This document shows, one piece after another, positions 9,450 to 19,666 of a stretch of DNA of 64,000 nucleotides (position 1 is the first letter of the stretch; every line of letters starts with the position of its first letter). The DNA comes from Agrococcus lahaulensis DSM 17612 (GTDB taxonomy: Bacteria > Actinomycetota > Actinomycetes > Actinomycetales > Microbacteriaceae): assembly GCF_000425105.1 (NCBI RefSeq), contig NZ_KE384304.1, positions 209,319 to 273,318 on the forward strand, given 5' to 3'. The notes under the pieces are model-generated. The model saw only the letters and a list, made by a program, of their open reading frames with translations, did no database searches and was not told the origin of the DNA. Both the position numbers and the translations under genes were made by a program.

Positions 9450-10343
9450 ATGAGCGAGAAGCTGACGAAGAACGAGCGTCGCGCGCAGGCCCGCGAGCAG
9501 GCCCGCCGGATGCAGGAGGAGCGCCGCAAGAAGGAGCGCCTCAAGAAGGGCCTGACGATCGGCGGCATCATCGTTGCTGCCGTCGCGATCGTCGCCATCG
9601 TGGCGGTCGTGATCGTCAACAGCATCCGCCCCGCGGGTCCCGGCCCCGAGAACATGGCGAGCAACGGCATCGTGATCGGCCAGGGCTTCGAGGCCGAGCG
9701 CACCGCGGCGACGCCGCCCGAGGCGGAGCCGACGCCGACCGAGCCGCGCGACGACATCATCCAGATCCGGATCTACCAGGACTACATGTGCCCCGCGTGC
9801 GGCGCCTTCGACGAGGCGAACCGCGCGACGCTCGAGCAGCTGCTCGAGACGGGCGCCGCGACCGTCGAGGTGCACCCGATCTCGATCCTCGACCGCACCT
9901 CGCTCGGCACGAAGTACTCGACGCGCTCCGCCTCCGCCGCCGCGTGCGTCGCCGAGCACGCGCCCGACCAGTTCTGGGCGTTCAACTCCGCGATGTTCGA
10001 CAACCGCCCCGAGGAGGGCACGCCGGGCCTGACGAACGACGAGATCGTCGGCGTCGCCGAGTCGGCCGGCATCGACACCTCCGGCGGGCTCGCCGAGTGC
10101 ATCACCGAGGGCCGCTTCATGAGCTGGGTCGAGGACGCCACCGTGCGCGCCGGCACCGAGCCGCTGCCCGGCACCGACGGCGAGGTCGCCGACCGCACGC
10201 CGACGGTCATCGTCAACGGCGAGCGCTACCCGGGCGCGCCCGGCGACGCGGCCGGCTTCCAGGCGTTCGTCACGGCCACGGCCGGCTCGCTCACCGAGTC
10301 GACCGAGGAGCCCGCGGAGTCGCCCGCCCCGAGCGACGGCTGA
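9450..10343 (+). CDS. Membrane-anchored DsbA-like thiol oxidoreductase
   Basis: The ATG at 9450 gives a 297-residue protein: a charged cytoplasmic head (about 35 residues, Arg/Lys/Glu-rich), one transmembrane helix (about 36-58), then an extracytoplasmic thioredoxin_4 domain with active site CPAC in YQDYMCPACGAF. A Pro/Ser/Glu tail ends the protein. The family forms or shuffles disulfides in exported proteins. It sits 4 nt before a second thiol-domain lipoprotein, so the two are probably cotranscribed. Upstream is a plausible -10 (TACCCT) at about 9387. Confidence 0.88.
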   Translation: MSEKLTKNERRAQAREQARRMQEERRKKERLKKGLTIGGIIVAAVAIVAIVAVVIVNSIRPAGPGPENMASNGIVIGQGFEAERTAATPPEAEPTPTEPRDDIIQIRIYQDYMCPACGAFDEANRATLEQLLETGAATVEVHPISILDRTSLGTKYSTRSASAAACVAEHAPDQFWAFNSAMFDNRPEEGTPGLTNDEIVGVAESAGIDTSGGLAECITEGRFMSWVEDATVRAGTEPLPGTDGEVADRTPTVIVNGERYPGAPGDAAGFQAFVTATAGSLTESTEEPAESPAPSDG

Positions 10344-10347
10344 GCCC

Positions 10348-11325
10348 GTGCGCACCCTGTCGGCCGGTGGCGCGCTCGTCGCGCTCGCCGTGCTGGCAGG
10401 GTGCGCGGCGTCGCCGCCCGCGCCGATCACGACGATCGGCGAGCTCGGCGCCGCTTACCTCGACGCGGGCGGGCAGTGCGACGACCTCGTCGAGCAGTAC
10501 CGCGAGGATCCGGACGACCCGGTCGTCGCGACGTGCGGCGCCGACACCGAGCTCATCCTCGCCGGCACCCCCGACGAGGCGCTCGCGGTCGCGACCGAGC
10601 GCCAGCTCCAGGAGCAGACCGTGCTGGTCTTCGACCGCTGGGTGATCCGCGACCCCGACCTCGAGACGATCCAGCAGGAGCTCGGCGGCCAGATCGTCAC
10701 GCTCGCGCCCGCCGACGGCCCGGCGAACATGGCCGACGCGATCGCCTTCGACGCCGACGGGGCGATCGAGCGCGACCCCGTGCCCGCCGAGGGTGCGCCC
10801 GAGGCCCTGCCCGACGCATCCGCCGTGCCGGACGTGCTCGTCGTGATCGACCCGGCCTGCGAGTACTGCGACCGGCTGCTCGAGGCGAGCGGCGAGCGGC
10901 TCGCGGAGATGGCCGACGCCGGCGAGGCGCGCGTGGCCTACTTGCCCGTCTCGCTCGGCGACGCGATCGGCAACGGCTACGCGTCGACGCTCGGCGCGAA
11001 CGCGCTCGCGTGCGTGGCCGACGCGGAGCCCGAGGCCTATCGCGACTTCCAGACCGCGCTGCTGTCGATGCTGCAGCGGCAGCCGTTCGACGCGGCGTCC
11101 GTGTCGGCGCTCGCGTCCGAGCACGGCGCGGAGGTCGGCGACTGCATCGCCGAGGGCCGCTTCGCGTGGTGGGTGCGGCAGGCGACGGTCCGCGCGATCG
11201 AGGAGCCGCTGCAGGGCGTCGAGCCGCTGCGGGGCGTGCCGACCGTCGTCGTCGACGGGTTGACGTTCGACGGTGACGTGGCAGACGCGGATGCGTTGGC
11301 GGCGTTCATCGCGGAGCGCCGGTAG
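10348..11325 (+). CDS. Lipoprotein with DsbA-like CEYC domain
   Basis: The GTG start is 4 nt after the preceding stop. The 325-residue protein has a lipoprotein signal (lipobox VLAGC near residue 19), then about 140 residues of non-catalytic sequence, then a thioredoxin-fold half with CEYC in IDPACEYCDRLL and a further C-terminal part matching the previous gene (CIAEGRFAWWVRQATVRA versus CITEGRFMSWVEDATVRA). The two look like an ancient tandem duplication with one copy membrane-spanning and one lipid-anchored. A role in extracytoplasmic disulfide chemistry is inferred. Confidence 0.75.
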   Translation: MRTLSAGGALVALAVLAGCAASPPAPITTIGELGAAYLDAGGQCDDLVEQYREDPDDPVVATCGADTELILAGTPDEALAVATERQLQEQTVLVFDRWVIRDPDLETIQQELGGQIVTLAPADGPANMADAIAFDADGAIERDPVPAEGAPEALPDASAVPDVLVVIDPACEYCDRLLEASGERLAEMADAGEARVAYLPVSLGDAIGNGYASTLGANALACVADAEPEAYRDFQTALLSMLQRQPFDAASVSALASEHGAEVGDCIAEGRFAWWVRQATVRAIEEPLQGVEPLRGVPTVVVDGLTFDGDVADADALAAFIAERR

Positions 11326-11360
11326 CCGACAACCTGCCTCGCGCGCGTCGCAGCGCGATC

Positions 11361-11426
11361 GCTCAACCGGCTCCGTGCGTCGCCGAGCGGTCGAGAAGGC
11401 ACCGGTGCGCAGCTGGCCGGTTGAGC
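11361..11426. repeat. Dispersed palindromic repeat, copy 1
   Basis: Inverted arms GCTCAACCGGC (11361-11371) and its complement (11416-11426) frame a core that closely matches the element at 27281: the 25 bases from ACCGG to GAGCG differ at about two positions. It lies downstream of the thiol lipoprotein gene. Confidence 0.6.
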
Positions 11427-11499
11427 CAACTGCGCCGTGCGCCGCGCCTGGCTGGCGGGTCAGGACGCCTGCGCATCGCGACGGCGCATCGCGGGTGGC

Positions 11500-11982
11500 C
11501 TATTGAGGCGGCGAGATGTCCGCGCGGAAGCGCTCCGTCACGTCGACGCCGAGGGATGCGGCGTCCTTGATGCGGACCAGGGTTCCGTTGATGTGCGCCG
11601 AGAAGCGGCCGACGCCCTCCATCTCCGCTACCGGGACCTCTCGCGCCCATGCGACCTCGTAGGTCTCCCAATCGAGCGCGAGGTAGACCATGACGTCGAA
11701 GTCGTACGAACGGATCACCGAGAAAGCAGCGCCGGCTTTCATCCCGGGCCGCACGGTCCGTGTTTTCACTTGATATCGGGTGCCGTCCGGCCCTCTCAAG
11801 TCGTAGGACTTCACGGAGTTCGGCATTCGCGACGCGCTGTAGACGTGGGCAGCCAGATACTCGGCGTAGTCGCCGACCGGCGCGTTGCGCGTGCGAACGA
11901 CTCCTCGCCGCTCCAGCTCCGTCAGCGTGGCTCCGTAACGCACGAGCAGTTCACGCGTCGGCACTCCGGCGAGCTCGCTCAT
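11500..11982 (-). CDS. DUF6998-like protein with a possible PD-(D/E)XK nuclease fold
   Basis: The 160-residue protein has an N-terminal helical part (LLVRYGATLTELERRGVVRTRN), a PVGDYAEYLAAHV segment, then SYDLRGPDGTRYQVKTR, an Asp followed by Gln-x-Lys that resembles the catalytic core of restriction-endonuclease-like folds. I recognise the layout as DUF6998-like, without a proven activity. Base composition is visibly less GC-rich than its neighbours and it lies next to tRNA-Thr, consistent with acquisition. Alternative: a simple sequence-recognition relic with no nuclease activity. Confidence 0.65.
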   Translation of the reverse strand: MSELAGVPTRELLVRYGATLTELERRGVVRTRNAPVGDYAEYLAAHVYSASRMPNSVKSYDLRGPDGTRYQVKTRTVRPGMKAGAAFSVIRSYDFDVMVYLALDWETYEVAWAREVPVAEMEGVGRFSAHINGTLVRIKDAASLGVDVTERFRADISPPQ

Positions 11983-12023
11983 CGCCGCAGCGCATACGCG
12001 GTCGCGAGACTCGGTGCGGAGGG

Positions 12024-12095
12024 AGCCCCCTGTCAGGATCGAACTGACGACCTACGCTTTACAAGAGCGTTGCTCTACCACTGAGCTAAGGAGGC
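12024..12095 (-). tRNA. tRNA-Thr (anticodon TGT)
   Basis: On the minus strand a 72-nt cloverleaf begins GCCTCCTTAGCTCAGTGG. The acceptor stem GCCTCCT pairs with AGGGGGC (one G-T). The anticodon loop is CTTGTAA, giving TGT, and the T-arm is GTCAG-TTCGATC-CTGAC. CCA is not encoded. Confidence 0.95.
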
Positions 12096-12141
12096 GCGGC
12101 GCGGGTTCGCCCGCGGCGCCCCGCCATTCTAGGCTTGTCCG

Positions 12142-12666
12142 GTGAGCCGCTTGCGCCCTTGGGATCCCGAGCGCGACGCCGCCGCCGTGCTCGCCGCCTT
12201 CCTCGGCTCGCCCGACCTGCACCGGCAGGCGCCGCCCATCGCGACGCTCGCCGACGCGCGCGGCTACCTCGAGGCGGTCGCCGCCGAGGCGCTCGCGATC
12301 GACCTCGAGGGCGAGGCGGTCGGATGCGTCATGGCCGCCGAGCGGGACCCGCACCACGGCACCGCCTGGATGTCGTACTGGCTCGCGCCCGCCGCGCGCG
12401 GGCGCGGGCTCGCGAGCCGCGCGCTCGACGCGCTGTCGCGGCGGCTCTTCGCCGACGGCCTGCACCGGCTCGAGCTCGGCGCCCGCGCGAACAACCCCGC
12501 CTCGATCGCGGTCGCCGAGCGCGCCGGCTACGTGCGCGAGGGCGTCGAGCGCGAGCGGCTGCGCTACGTCGACAGCGACGGCACGGCGACGCGCTTCGAG
12601 GTCGTGCGCTTCGCCCGCCTCGCGACCGACCCGGCGCCCGCCCTCGCGCCGCTGGAGGGCGCATGA
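12142..12666 (+). CDS. GNAT acetyltransferase
   Basis: The GTG start lies 6 nt after a TAGGCT -10 box, so it is probably leaderless. The 174-residue protein is a RimJ/RimL-type GNAT: the acetyl-CoA pyrophosphate-binding motif is RGRGLASRA, and the last part (NNPASIAVAERAGYVREGV) is the characteristic motif B of this group. The substrate may be an amino-terminal or small-molecule amine and is not known. The stop overlaps the next start (ATGA), so it is cotranscribed with a DMT transporter. Confidence 0.85.
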   Translation: MSRLRPWDPERDAAAVLAAFLGSPDLHRQAPPIATLADARGYLEAVAAEALAIDLEGEAVGCVMAAERDPHHGTAWMSYWLAPAARGRGLASRALDALSRRLFADGLHRLELGARANNPASIAVAERAGYVREGVERERLRYVDSDGTATRFEVVRFARLATDPAPALAPLEGA

Positions 12667-13595
12667 TCCACCTCCTGTGGCTGCTCGCGTCGATCGCCGC
12701 CGGCGCGGGCGTCGCGGTGCAGAGCCGCATCAACGGCGAGCTCGGCGCGCGGCTCGATCACGGCATGCTCGCCGCCCTCGTCTCCTTCGGCGTCGGCCTC
12801 GCGCTGCTCGCCGTGCTCCTGCTCGTCTCGCCCGGCGCGCGTGGGGGCGTGCGCCGGCTCCTCGGCGTCCTCCGCGACGGCTCGATGCCGTGGTGGTACG
12901 CGACGACGGGCCTCCTCGGCGCGTTCCTCGTCGCGACGCAGGGCGTCGTCGTCGGCACGACCGGCGTCGCGCTCTACACCGTGGGCGTCGTGGCGGGGCA
13001 GACGACGAGCGCGCTCGCGGTCGACCGGGCCGGCTTCGGCGGCCTCGCGCGGAAGCCCATCACCGCGCCGCGCGTCATCGGGGCGCTCCTCGCGCTCGTC
13101 GCGGTCGGCATCGCGCTCGTCAGCGCGGGCGAGCTGCAGGGCGCGTGGCTCGTCGTGCTGCCGTTCATCGCGGGACTCCTGCAGTCCTTCCAGCAGGCGT
13201 TCGGCGGCCTCGTGCAGCGGCACTCGCGCTCGGCGATCGCGCAGACCGTCTCGAACTTCCTCGTCGGCACGCTCGCGCTCGCGGTCTTCGTCGGCATCCA
13301 GTCGCTCGCCGGCGTCACCGCGAGGCCGCTCCCGGCGGAGCCGTGGCTCTACGCCGGCGGCATCCTCGGGATCGTCTTCATCGGCCTCATGTCGATCGCG
13401 GTGCACCACCTCGGGGTGCTGACGATGGGCCTCGGGGTCATCTGCGGGCAGGTCGTCGCGTCGCTGCTGCTCGACTGGCTCTTCCCGGCCGGCCATCCGG
13501 TGACGGCGTGGTCGCTCCTCGGCGCCGGGCTCACGATCGCCGCGGTCGCGGTGTCGTCGATGCGCCGACCCGCGCGAGCGGCTCGACCGGTCTGA
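12663..13595 (+). CDS. DMT-superfamily membrane transporter (YdcZ/DUF606 type)
   Basis: The 310-residue protein has about ten predicted membrane helices in two repeats. The repeats begin ASIAAGAGVAVQSRINGEL and LPFIAGLLQSFQQAFGGL, typical of the DMT_YdcZ family of small-molecule exporters. It is coupled to the upstream acetyltransferase gene, hinting that an acetylated or amine compound could be exported; this is inference. It converges with another acetyltransferase gene. Confidence 0.82.
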   Translation: MIHLLWLLASIAAGAGVAVQSRINGELGARLDHGMLAALVSFGVGLALLAVLLLVSPGARGGVRRLLGVLRDGSMPWWYATTGLLGAFLVATQGVVVGTTGVALYTVGVVAGQTTSALAVDRAGFGGLARKPITAPRVIGALLALVAVGIALVSAGELQGAWLVVLPFIAGLLQSFQQAFGGLVQRHSRSAIAQTVSNFLVGTLALAVFVGIQSLAGVTARPLPAEPWLYAGGILGIVFIGLMSIAVHHLGVLTMGLGVICGQVVASLLLDWLFPAGHPVTAWSLLGAGLTIAAVAVSSMRRPARAARPV

Positions 13596-13613
13596 GGCCG
13601 GCGCCGGCCGCCG

Positions 13614-14261
13614 TCAACGCAGCCCGAGGAAGCGGGCCGCGACCTCGCCGCCCTCGATGCCGAGCGTCCACTCGGGGCGCCGCAGCGCATCCGCCGTCAC
13701 CCGCAGGTCGAGCTCGCGCTCGACGACGCCCTCGCGGGGCGAGTGGCGGCCCTCGCCGTTGGGCTGGTAGCCGAGCGCGCGGCTCACGCCGAGCGACGCG
13801 GCGTTCCAGTCGTAGGCGGTCGTCTCGGCGACCTCGGCGCCGAGCGAGTCGAACGCCCACAGCAGCGCCGCGAGCCGCATCTCGGTGCCGTAGCCGCGGC
13901 CCTGCGCATCGCGCCGCAGCCACGAGCCCGTCTGGATCGTGCGCTCGTCCGGGAACCGGCGCGCGACGACGTCCTGCGCGCCGATGAGCGCGCCGTCGGC
14001 CCACACGCCGAGCATCACGACCCAGTCGTCGCGATCCGCGCGCAGGCGCGACTGCCAGATCCAGCGCGCCGAGCGCACGGGCATGTCGGGCGCCTCGTCC
14101 CACGGCGTGCCGAACGGCGTGCGCGGCGCGTGGTCGTGGATGCCCGACGCGGCCGCGGCGACGTAGTGCGGGATGTCGGCGTCGGCGAGCGGCCGCAGCT
14201 CGAGCCGCGGGGTCGTGAGCCTGAGGCCGAGCAGCGGCCAGATCTCGTCGAGCGCCATCAC
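13614..14261 (-). CDS. GNAT acetyltransferase
   Basis: A 215-residue RimJ-like GNAT. The acetyl-CoA loop is RRDAQGRGYGTEMR and motif B is DWNAASLGVSRALGY. The start is drawn at GTG 14261, which lies 6 nt after a TAGCGT -10 box; an ATG follows directly at 14258. It carries the aromatic-rich N-terminal part usual for N-terminal-residue acetyltransferases. The target is unknown. It is not related in position or close in sequence to the GNAT at 12142. Confidence 0.85.
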   Translation of the reverse strand: MMALDEIWPLLGLRLTTPRLELRPLADADIPHYVAAAASGIHDHAPRTPFGTPWDEAPDMPVRSARWIWQSRLRADRDDWVVMLGVWADGALIGAQDVVARRFPDERTIQTGSWLRRDAQGRGYGTEMRLAALLWAFDSLGAEVAETTAYDWNAASLGVSRALGYQPNGEGRHSPREGVVERELDLRVTADALRRPEWTLGIEGGEVAARFLGLR

Positions 14262-14290
14262 GTCGCCACGCTAGCGGCGACGGCGAGCCC

Positions 14291-14689
14291 TCAGGACTCG
14301 GGCGTGAAGCTGAGCGCGACCGAGTTCATGCAGAAGCGGTCGCCCGTCGGCGTCTGCGGCGCGTCCTTGAACACGTGGCCGAGGTGGCTGCCGCACTTCG
14401 CGCAGCGCACCTCCGTGCGCACCATGCCGAGCGAGCGGTCCTCGACGAGCTCGACCGCGTCCTCGCGCGCGTCGAAGAAGCTCGGCCAGCCGCAGCCGGA
14501 GTCGAACTTCGTCTCGTCGTCGAAGAGCTCGTTGCCGCACGCGCCGCACGCGTAGACGCCCTGGCGCGACTCGTCGAGCAGCGCGCCCGTCCAGGGCCGC
14601 TCGGTGCCGGCCTCGCGCAGCACGCGGTAGGCGTCGGGCGAGAGGGCCTCGCGCCACTCGGAGTCGGAGCGTTGGATGCGATCGGTCAT
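14291..14689 (-). CDS. msrB: Peptide-methionine (R)-S-oxide reductase
   Basis: The 132-residue single-domain MsrB reduces the R-epimer of methionine sulfoxide in proteins. It shows the two zinc CxxC pairs (CGAC and CAKC), the family block [12 protein letters not shown], and the catalytic Cys in [11 protein letters not shown] near the C-terminus. Length and motifs are normal. It lies 30 nt upstream (in its own direction) of the minus-strand acetyltransferase gene and may be cotranscribed with it. Confidence 0.95.
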   Translation of the reverse strand: MTDRIQRSDSEWREALSPDAYRVLREAGTERPWTGALLDESRQGVYACGACGNELFDDETKFDSGCGWPSFFDAREDAVELVEDRSLGMVRTEVRCAKCGSHLGHVFKDAPQTPTGDRFCMNSVALSFTPES

Positions 14690-14771
14690 GCCGCAAGCCT
14701 ACGCGCGGCACCATTGCGCCGACTGTGTTTCGCGGCGGGCGGAACCCCGCGGCGCCCGTAGGATCGGCAGC

Positions 14772-15134
14772 ATGCCGACCGAGCCGCGACCCGCCAGCGC
14801 GCCGGACGCCGACGACTCCGCGGCGCCGGACTCCGCAGCCCTGGCGTTCGCGGCCGCCGACTCCGTCGTCGAGCCCGCGGCGCACGCGCCGTCGACGGAT
14901 GCGTCGGCGCACGACCTGCAGTCGGCGCGCGAGCAGCGCATCCGCCGCGTGCTCGACTTCGAGGCCCGCTGGACGAGCCACGGGGGCGCGAAGGCGCGCG
15001 CGATCCGCGCCGAGTTCGGCTGGACGACGACGCGCTACTACCAGGTGCTCGACGGGCTGCTCGAGACCCCGGAGGCGCTCCACCACGACCCGATGCTCGT
15101 GCGGCGGCTCCTCCGCGTGCGCGAGGGCCGATGA
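14772..15134 (+). CDS. DUF3263 protein
   Basis: The ATG lies 7 nt after TAGGAT, probably leaderless. The 120-residue protein has a disordered Ala/Asp/Pro-rich N-terminal half, then the DUF3263 domain: [18 protein letters not shown], then [16 protein letters not shown], a helix-turn-helix-like arrangement, ending with a [10 protein letters not shown] basic tail. The function is not established to my knowledge; DNA binding is plausible. It is coupled to the LytR_C gene by an ATGA overlap. Confidence 0.85.
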   Translation: MPTEPRPASAPDADDSAAPDSAALAFAAADSVVEPAAHAPSTDASAHDLQSAREQRIRRVLDFEARWTSHGGAKARAIRAEFGWTTTRYYQVLDGLLETPEALHHDPMLVRRLLRVREGR

Positions 15135-15691
15135 GCCGCACGCAGCGCGTCGGCGCCCACCGCTCGAGCGCGTCGCGGCGCACGCCGCGCTGGGTGATCC
15201 TGCTGTGCGCGCTCGCCGCCACGATCGTGCTCATCGCGATCGGCCTCTTCCTGCTCGACCGGCTGCGCCCGCAGTCGGCACCGTCCGCGCCGGTCGCGAG
15301 CGAGGCCGCCGAGGTCGTCTCCGACCCGGGCCAGGTCGCGCCCGGGGTGGACGCATCCATCACCGTCCTCGACCAGTCGGGCGAGCACGAGCTCGCGGCG
15401 GGCGTCGGGCAGGCGCTCTCGAACGCCGGCTGGAACGTGCTCGCGACCGGCGGCTCGACGGGCGGCGACGTCGAGCGCACCGTCGTCTGGTACGACGACG
15501 AGTCGCTCGCGCCCATCGCGCGCGGGCTCGCGCAGGGCCTCGGCGTCGGCGAGGCGCGGCTCTCGGACGGCCGCATCACCGGCACGCCGATCACGATCGT
15601 GCTCGGTGCGGATGCGGTGGGCACGGCCCCGAGCGCCGAGCCGCAGGAGGGCGGTGCGGTCACGCACTCGCCCACGCCGACCGCGCCCTGA
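15131..15691 (+). CDS. LytR_C domain membrane protein
   Basis: The 186-residue protein has a short basic cytoplasmic head, one transmembrane helix (about 22-45) and an extracytoplasmic LytR C-terminal domain ([20 protein letters not shown] through ITIVLG). The isolated LytR_C domain is common in actinobacteria next to DUF3263 and near groEL. It is thought to relate to envelope polymer handling, without a known reaction. The tail is Thr/Pro-rich. Confidence 0.85.
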   Translation: MSRTQRVGAHRSSASRRTPRWVILLCALAATIVLIAIGLFLLDRLRPQSAPSAPVASEAAEVVSDPGQVAPGVDASITVLDQSGEHELAAGVGQALSNAGWNVLATGGSTGGDVERTVVWYDDESLAPIARGLAQGLGVGEARLSDGRITGTPITIVLGADAVGTAPSAEPQEGGAVTHSPTPTAP

Positions 15692-17426
<1,735 letters not shown>

Positions 17427-17428
<2 letters not shown>

Positions 17429-17475
17429 GTCCGCAGGCGTCAGGTCCGCGCAGCGGACCTGACGCCGGAGGACTC
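17427..17475 (+). terminator. groEL terminator hairpin
   Basis: A perfect 13-bp stem (arms 17437-17449 and 17453-17465, arm GCGTCAGGTCCGC) with a 3-nt loop, extended by outer GAGTCC/GGACTC pairs. Confidence 0.85.
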
Positions 17476-17477
17476 AA

Positions 17478-17616
17478 GGTCGAGTAGTGGCGGCCGCAGG
17501 CCGGCACGTATCGAGACCCACGAGCTCCACCGATCGAATGGCCCCAGCAGCAATGCTGGGGCCATTCGCCGTCTGATGGTCTCGATACGCCCGGCCTGCG
17601 GCCGGGCTACTCGACC
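17478..17616. repeat. Large palindromic intergenic element with nested terminator
   Basis: Two arms of about 40 nt (17478-17518 and 17578-17616; ends GGTCGAGTAG and CTACTCGACC) are nearly complementary. Between them lies a second perfect hairpin of 14 bp with loop GCAA (17536-17567). The outer palindrome has the look of the abundant CTCGATACG...CTACTCGACC repeats I know from Microbacteriaceae genomes. Confidence 0.8.
17536..17567. terminator. Hairpin terminator inside the palindrome
   Basis: GAATGGCCCCAGCA, loop GCAA, and the perfect complement. It is symmetric, so it can stop transcription from groEL and from the minus-strand WXG100 gene. Confidence 0.75.
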
Positions 17617-17690
17617 AACGGGTAGGGCGGCCGGGCTACTCGACCAACGGGGCGGCGTGGCCCGCGGCCGGGCGACTCGACCAACGGGGT
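17599..17690. repeat. Degenerate tandem copies of the palindrome arm
   Basis: The segment CGGCCGGGCTACTCGACCAA occurs three times in succession (about 17599, 17628, 17665; the last with one change), with irregular spacing, running up to the WXG100 stop codon. Confidence 0.7.
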
Positions 17691-17699
17691 GGCGTGGCG

Positions 17700-17990
17700 C
17701 TACCCCGCGAACAGCCGCGTGTTGCCCTGCTCCACCTCGTCGTACTGGCGGCCTGCCATCGCGAGCGCCTCGTTGATGCTCGCGAGCGACTCCTCGACGC
17801 GCAGCTGCGTCGCTCGCCAGTCCTGCACGACGCCCTGGAAGGCGATCGACGCCTGGCCCGTCCACGAGTCCTGCAGCGCCTGCAGCTGCGCGAGCATCGC
17901 CGCGGACTCCGACTGCAGCCGCGACGCGGTCGACCGCACCGCGAGGTGCGCGCCGTGGATGGCGTCGCCGTCGACGACGTACCTGCTCAT
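17700..17990 (-). CDS. WXG100 (ESAT-6-like) protein
   Basis: The ATG at 17990 gives a 96-residue protein of the WXG100 size class, with the central turn WTG in LQDSWTGQASIAFQ flanked by two long helices. The C-terminal helix has YDEVEQ, close to the YxxxD/E export signal of type VII substrates. No EccC or other type VII secretion gene is in the window, so it is an orphan here. The much longer ORF in the same frame is antisense shadow. Upstream on its strand is a histidine kinase/regulator pair. Confidence 0.88.
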   Translation of the reverse strand: MSRYVVDGDAIHGAHLAVRSTASRLQSESAAMLAQLQALQDSWTGQASIAFQGVVQDWRATQLRVEESLASINEALAMAGRQYDEVEQGNTRLFAG

Positions 17991-18052
17991 GATCCCCTCG
18001 ATCCCGCGCGGAGCATCCGCGCTCGGGCCAGACGGTAGGGGGATGCGTCGGG

Positions 18053-19666
18053 TCAGCGTCGCGCGGCGGCCCTCGCTTGTGGATGGTCGCCCGTGATCGT
18101 GTTGGGCGAGTCCGCGGGGCGCAGCTTGTGGCTGAGCGCCATGACCGCCTCGTCGGAGGCGAGCGGGATGGCGATGCGGAATGTCGCGCCGCCGCCCGGC
18201 GTCTCGACCACGTCGATGCGGCCGCCGTGCGCGCGCACGATGCCGCGCACGATGGCGAGGCCGAGGCCCGAGCCGCCCGTCTCCCGCGCGCGCGACTCGT
18301 CGGTGCGGAAGAAGCGCTCGAAGACCTTGCTGCGCTGGTCGGCCGGCACGCCGGGCCCGTGGTCGATGACCATCACGACCGCGCGGCGGCGCCGAGCGGT
18401 GACGCCGACGGCGAGCTCGATCGGCGATCCCTCGGGCGTGTAGCGCAGCGCGTTGCCGATGAGGTTCGAGATCACCTGGCGCAGCGCGTGCTCGTCGCCG
18501 AGCACGATCGCGGGCGGCGTGAGCGGCGGCGGCGTGAAGATCGCCTCGGGGAGCGCGTCGTCGACCTCGTCCTCCACGGGACCCATCGAATCCGCGTCGA
18601 TCGGGAGCACGTGCACCTGGCGGTCGGGCGAGCCGGCGCGCGTGTCGGAGGCCGCGTCGTTGACGAGCGGCACGAGGTCGAGCGGCTGCAGGTCCATCGG
18701 CCGGCGCTCGTCGAGCCGCGCGAGCTGCAGCAGGTCCTCGACGAGCCGCGCCATGCGCTTCGCCTCGCCCTCGATGCGCTCCATCGCGCTCGCGACGTCC
18801 TCCGGCCGCGAGATCGCGCCCATCCGGTAGAGCTCGGCGTAGCCGCGCACCGACACGAGCGGCGTGCGCAGCTCGTGGCTCGCGTCGCCGACGAACTGCC
18901 GCATGTGCTTGACCGATTCGTCGCGCTGCTCGATCGCGGCCTCGATGCGGTCGAGCATGCCGTTGAGCGAGCGCTGCAGCGAGCCGACCTCGGTGCGCGG
19001 GTGCTCGGTCGTCAGGCGCGTCTCGTAGTCGCCGTCGGCGAAGCGCTCCGCCTGCTTCGCCGTGCGCCGCAGGCTGCGCAGCGTCGAGACGGCGAGGATG
19101 CGGGTGAGGGCGGCGCCGAGCACGACGGCGAGCACCGAGAAGCCGGCGAAGACGAGCATGAACGTGCCTGTCGTCACCTCGAGCTGCTCGGTGTTCACCG
19201 CGACGACCGAGATGAGCAGCTCGCCGGTGCCCTCGACCGTCGTCGGCGCGACGAGCGCGCGCCACGACGACTGCCCGTCGATCGACGGGATCGTGAACGC
19301 GCGCGGCTGCTCGACGATCGTCGCGAGCGAGAGCCCCGCGAGGTCGGGGTTCTCGGGATCGGGCAGCTTGTTGTCGCAGACGATGACGCCGTCGGCCTCG
19401 GCGACGCCCAGGTAGTAGGTGTTCGGCATCCGCTGCGCGAGGTCGCACTGCTCGGGCGAGTCGCGGCGGGTGACCGGCTCGCTCGTGAACGCCTGCAGCG
19501 CCTCCTCGATCTCGGCGTCGATGTCGGCGACCTGCGCGTCGCGGATGATGCTGAGCGTGCCGATGCCCGCGAGCACGAGCCCGAAGGTCATCACCACGAC
19601 GATGAGTGCACTGATCCGCCCGGCCAGCGTCGTGCGGCCGAGCAGGCGGGCCAGCGCCCGTCGCAC
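18053..19666 (-). CDS. Two-component sensor histidine kinase
   Basis: The 537-residue kinase starts at a GTG directly after the upstream regulator stop (no gap). It has a membrane helix at about 18-42, an extracytoplasmic region of about 130 residues with two Cys (EQCDLAQ, VCDNKL), a second helix, a HAMP domain, the H-box VGDASHELRTPLVSVRG, N-box NLIGNALRYT and G-box GGSGLGLAIV. The protein resembles the TcrY/MprB-type trans-membrane kinases of actinobacteria. The signal is not known. Confidence 0.92.
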   Translation of the reverse strand: MRRALARLLGRTTLAGRISALIVVVMTFGLVLAGIGTLSIIRDAQVADIDAEIEEALQAFTSEPVTRRDSPEQCDLAQRMPNTYYLGVAEADGVIVCDNKLPDPENPDLAGLSLATIVEQPRAFTIPSIDGQSSWRALVAPTTVEGTGELLISVVAVNTEQLEVTTGTFMLVFAGFSVLAVVLGAALTRILAVSTLRSLRRTAKQAERFADGDYETRLTTEHPRTEVGSLQRSLNGMLDRIEAAIEQRDESVKHMRQFVGDASHELRTPLVSVRGYAELYRMGAISRPEDVASAMERIEGEAKRMARLVEDLLQLARLDERRPMDLQPLDLVPLVNDAASDTRAGSPDRQVHVLPIDADSMGPVEDEVDDALPEAIFTPPPLTPPAIVLGDEHALRQVISNLIGNALRYTPEGSPIELAVGVTARRRRAVVMVIDHGPGVPADQRSKVFERFFRTDESRARETGGSGLGLAIVRGIVRAHGGRIDVVETPGGGATFRIAIPLASDEAVMALSHKLRPADSPNTITGDHPQARAAARR

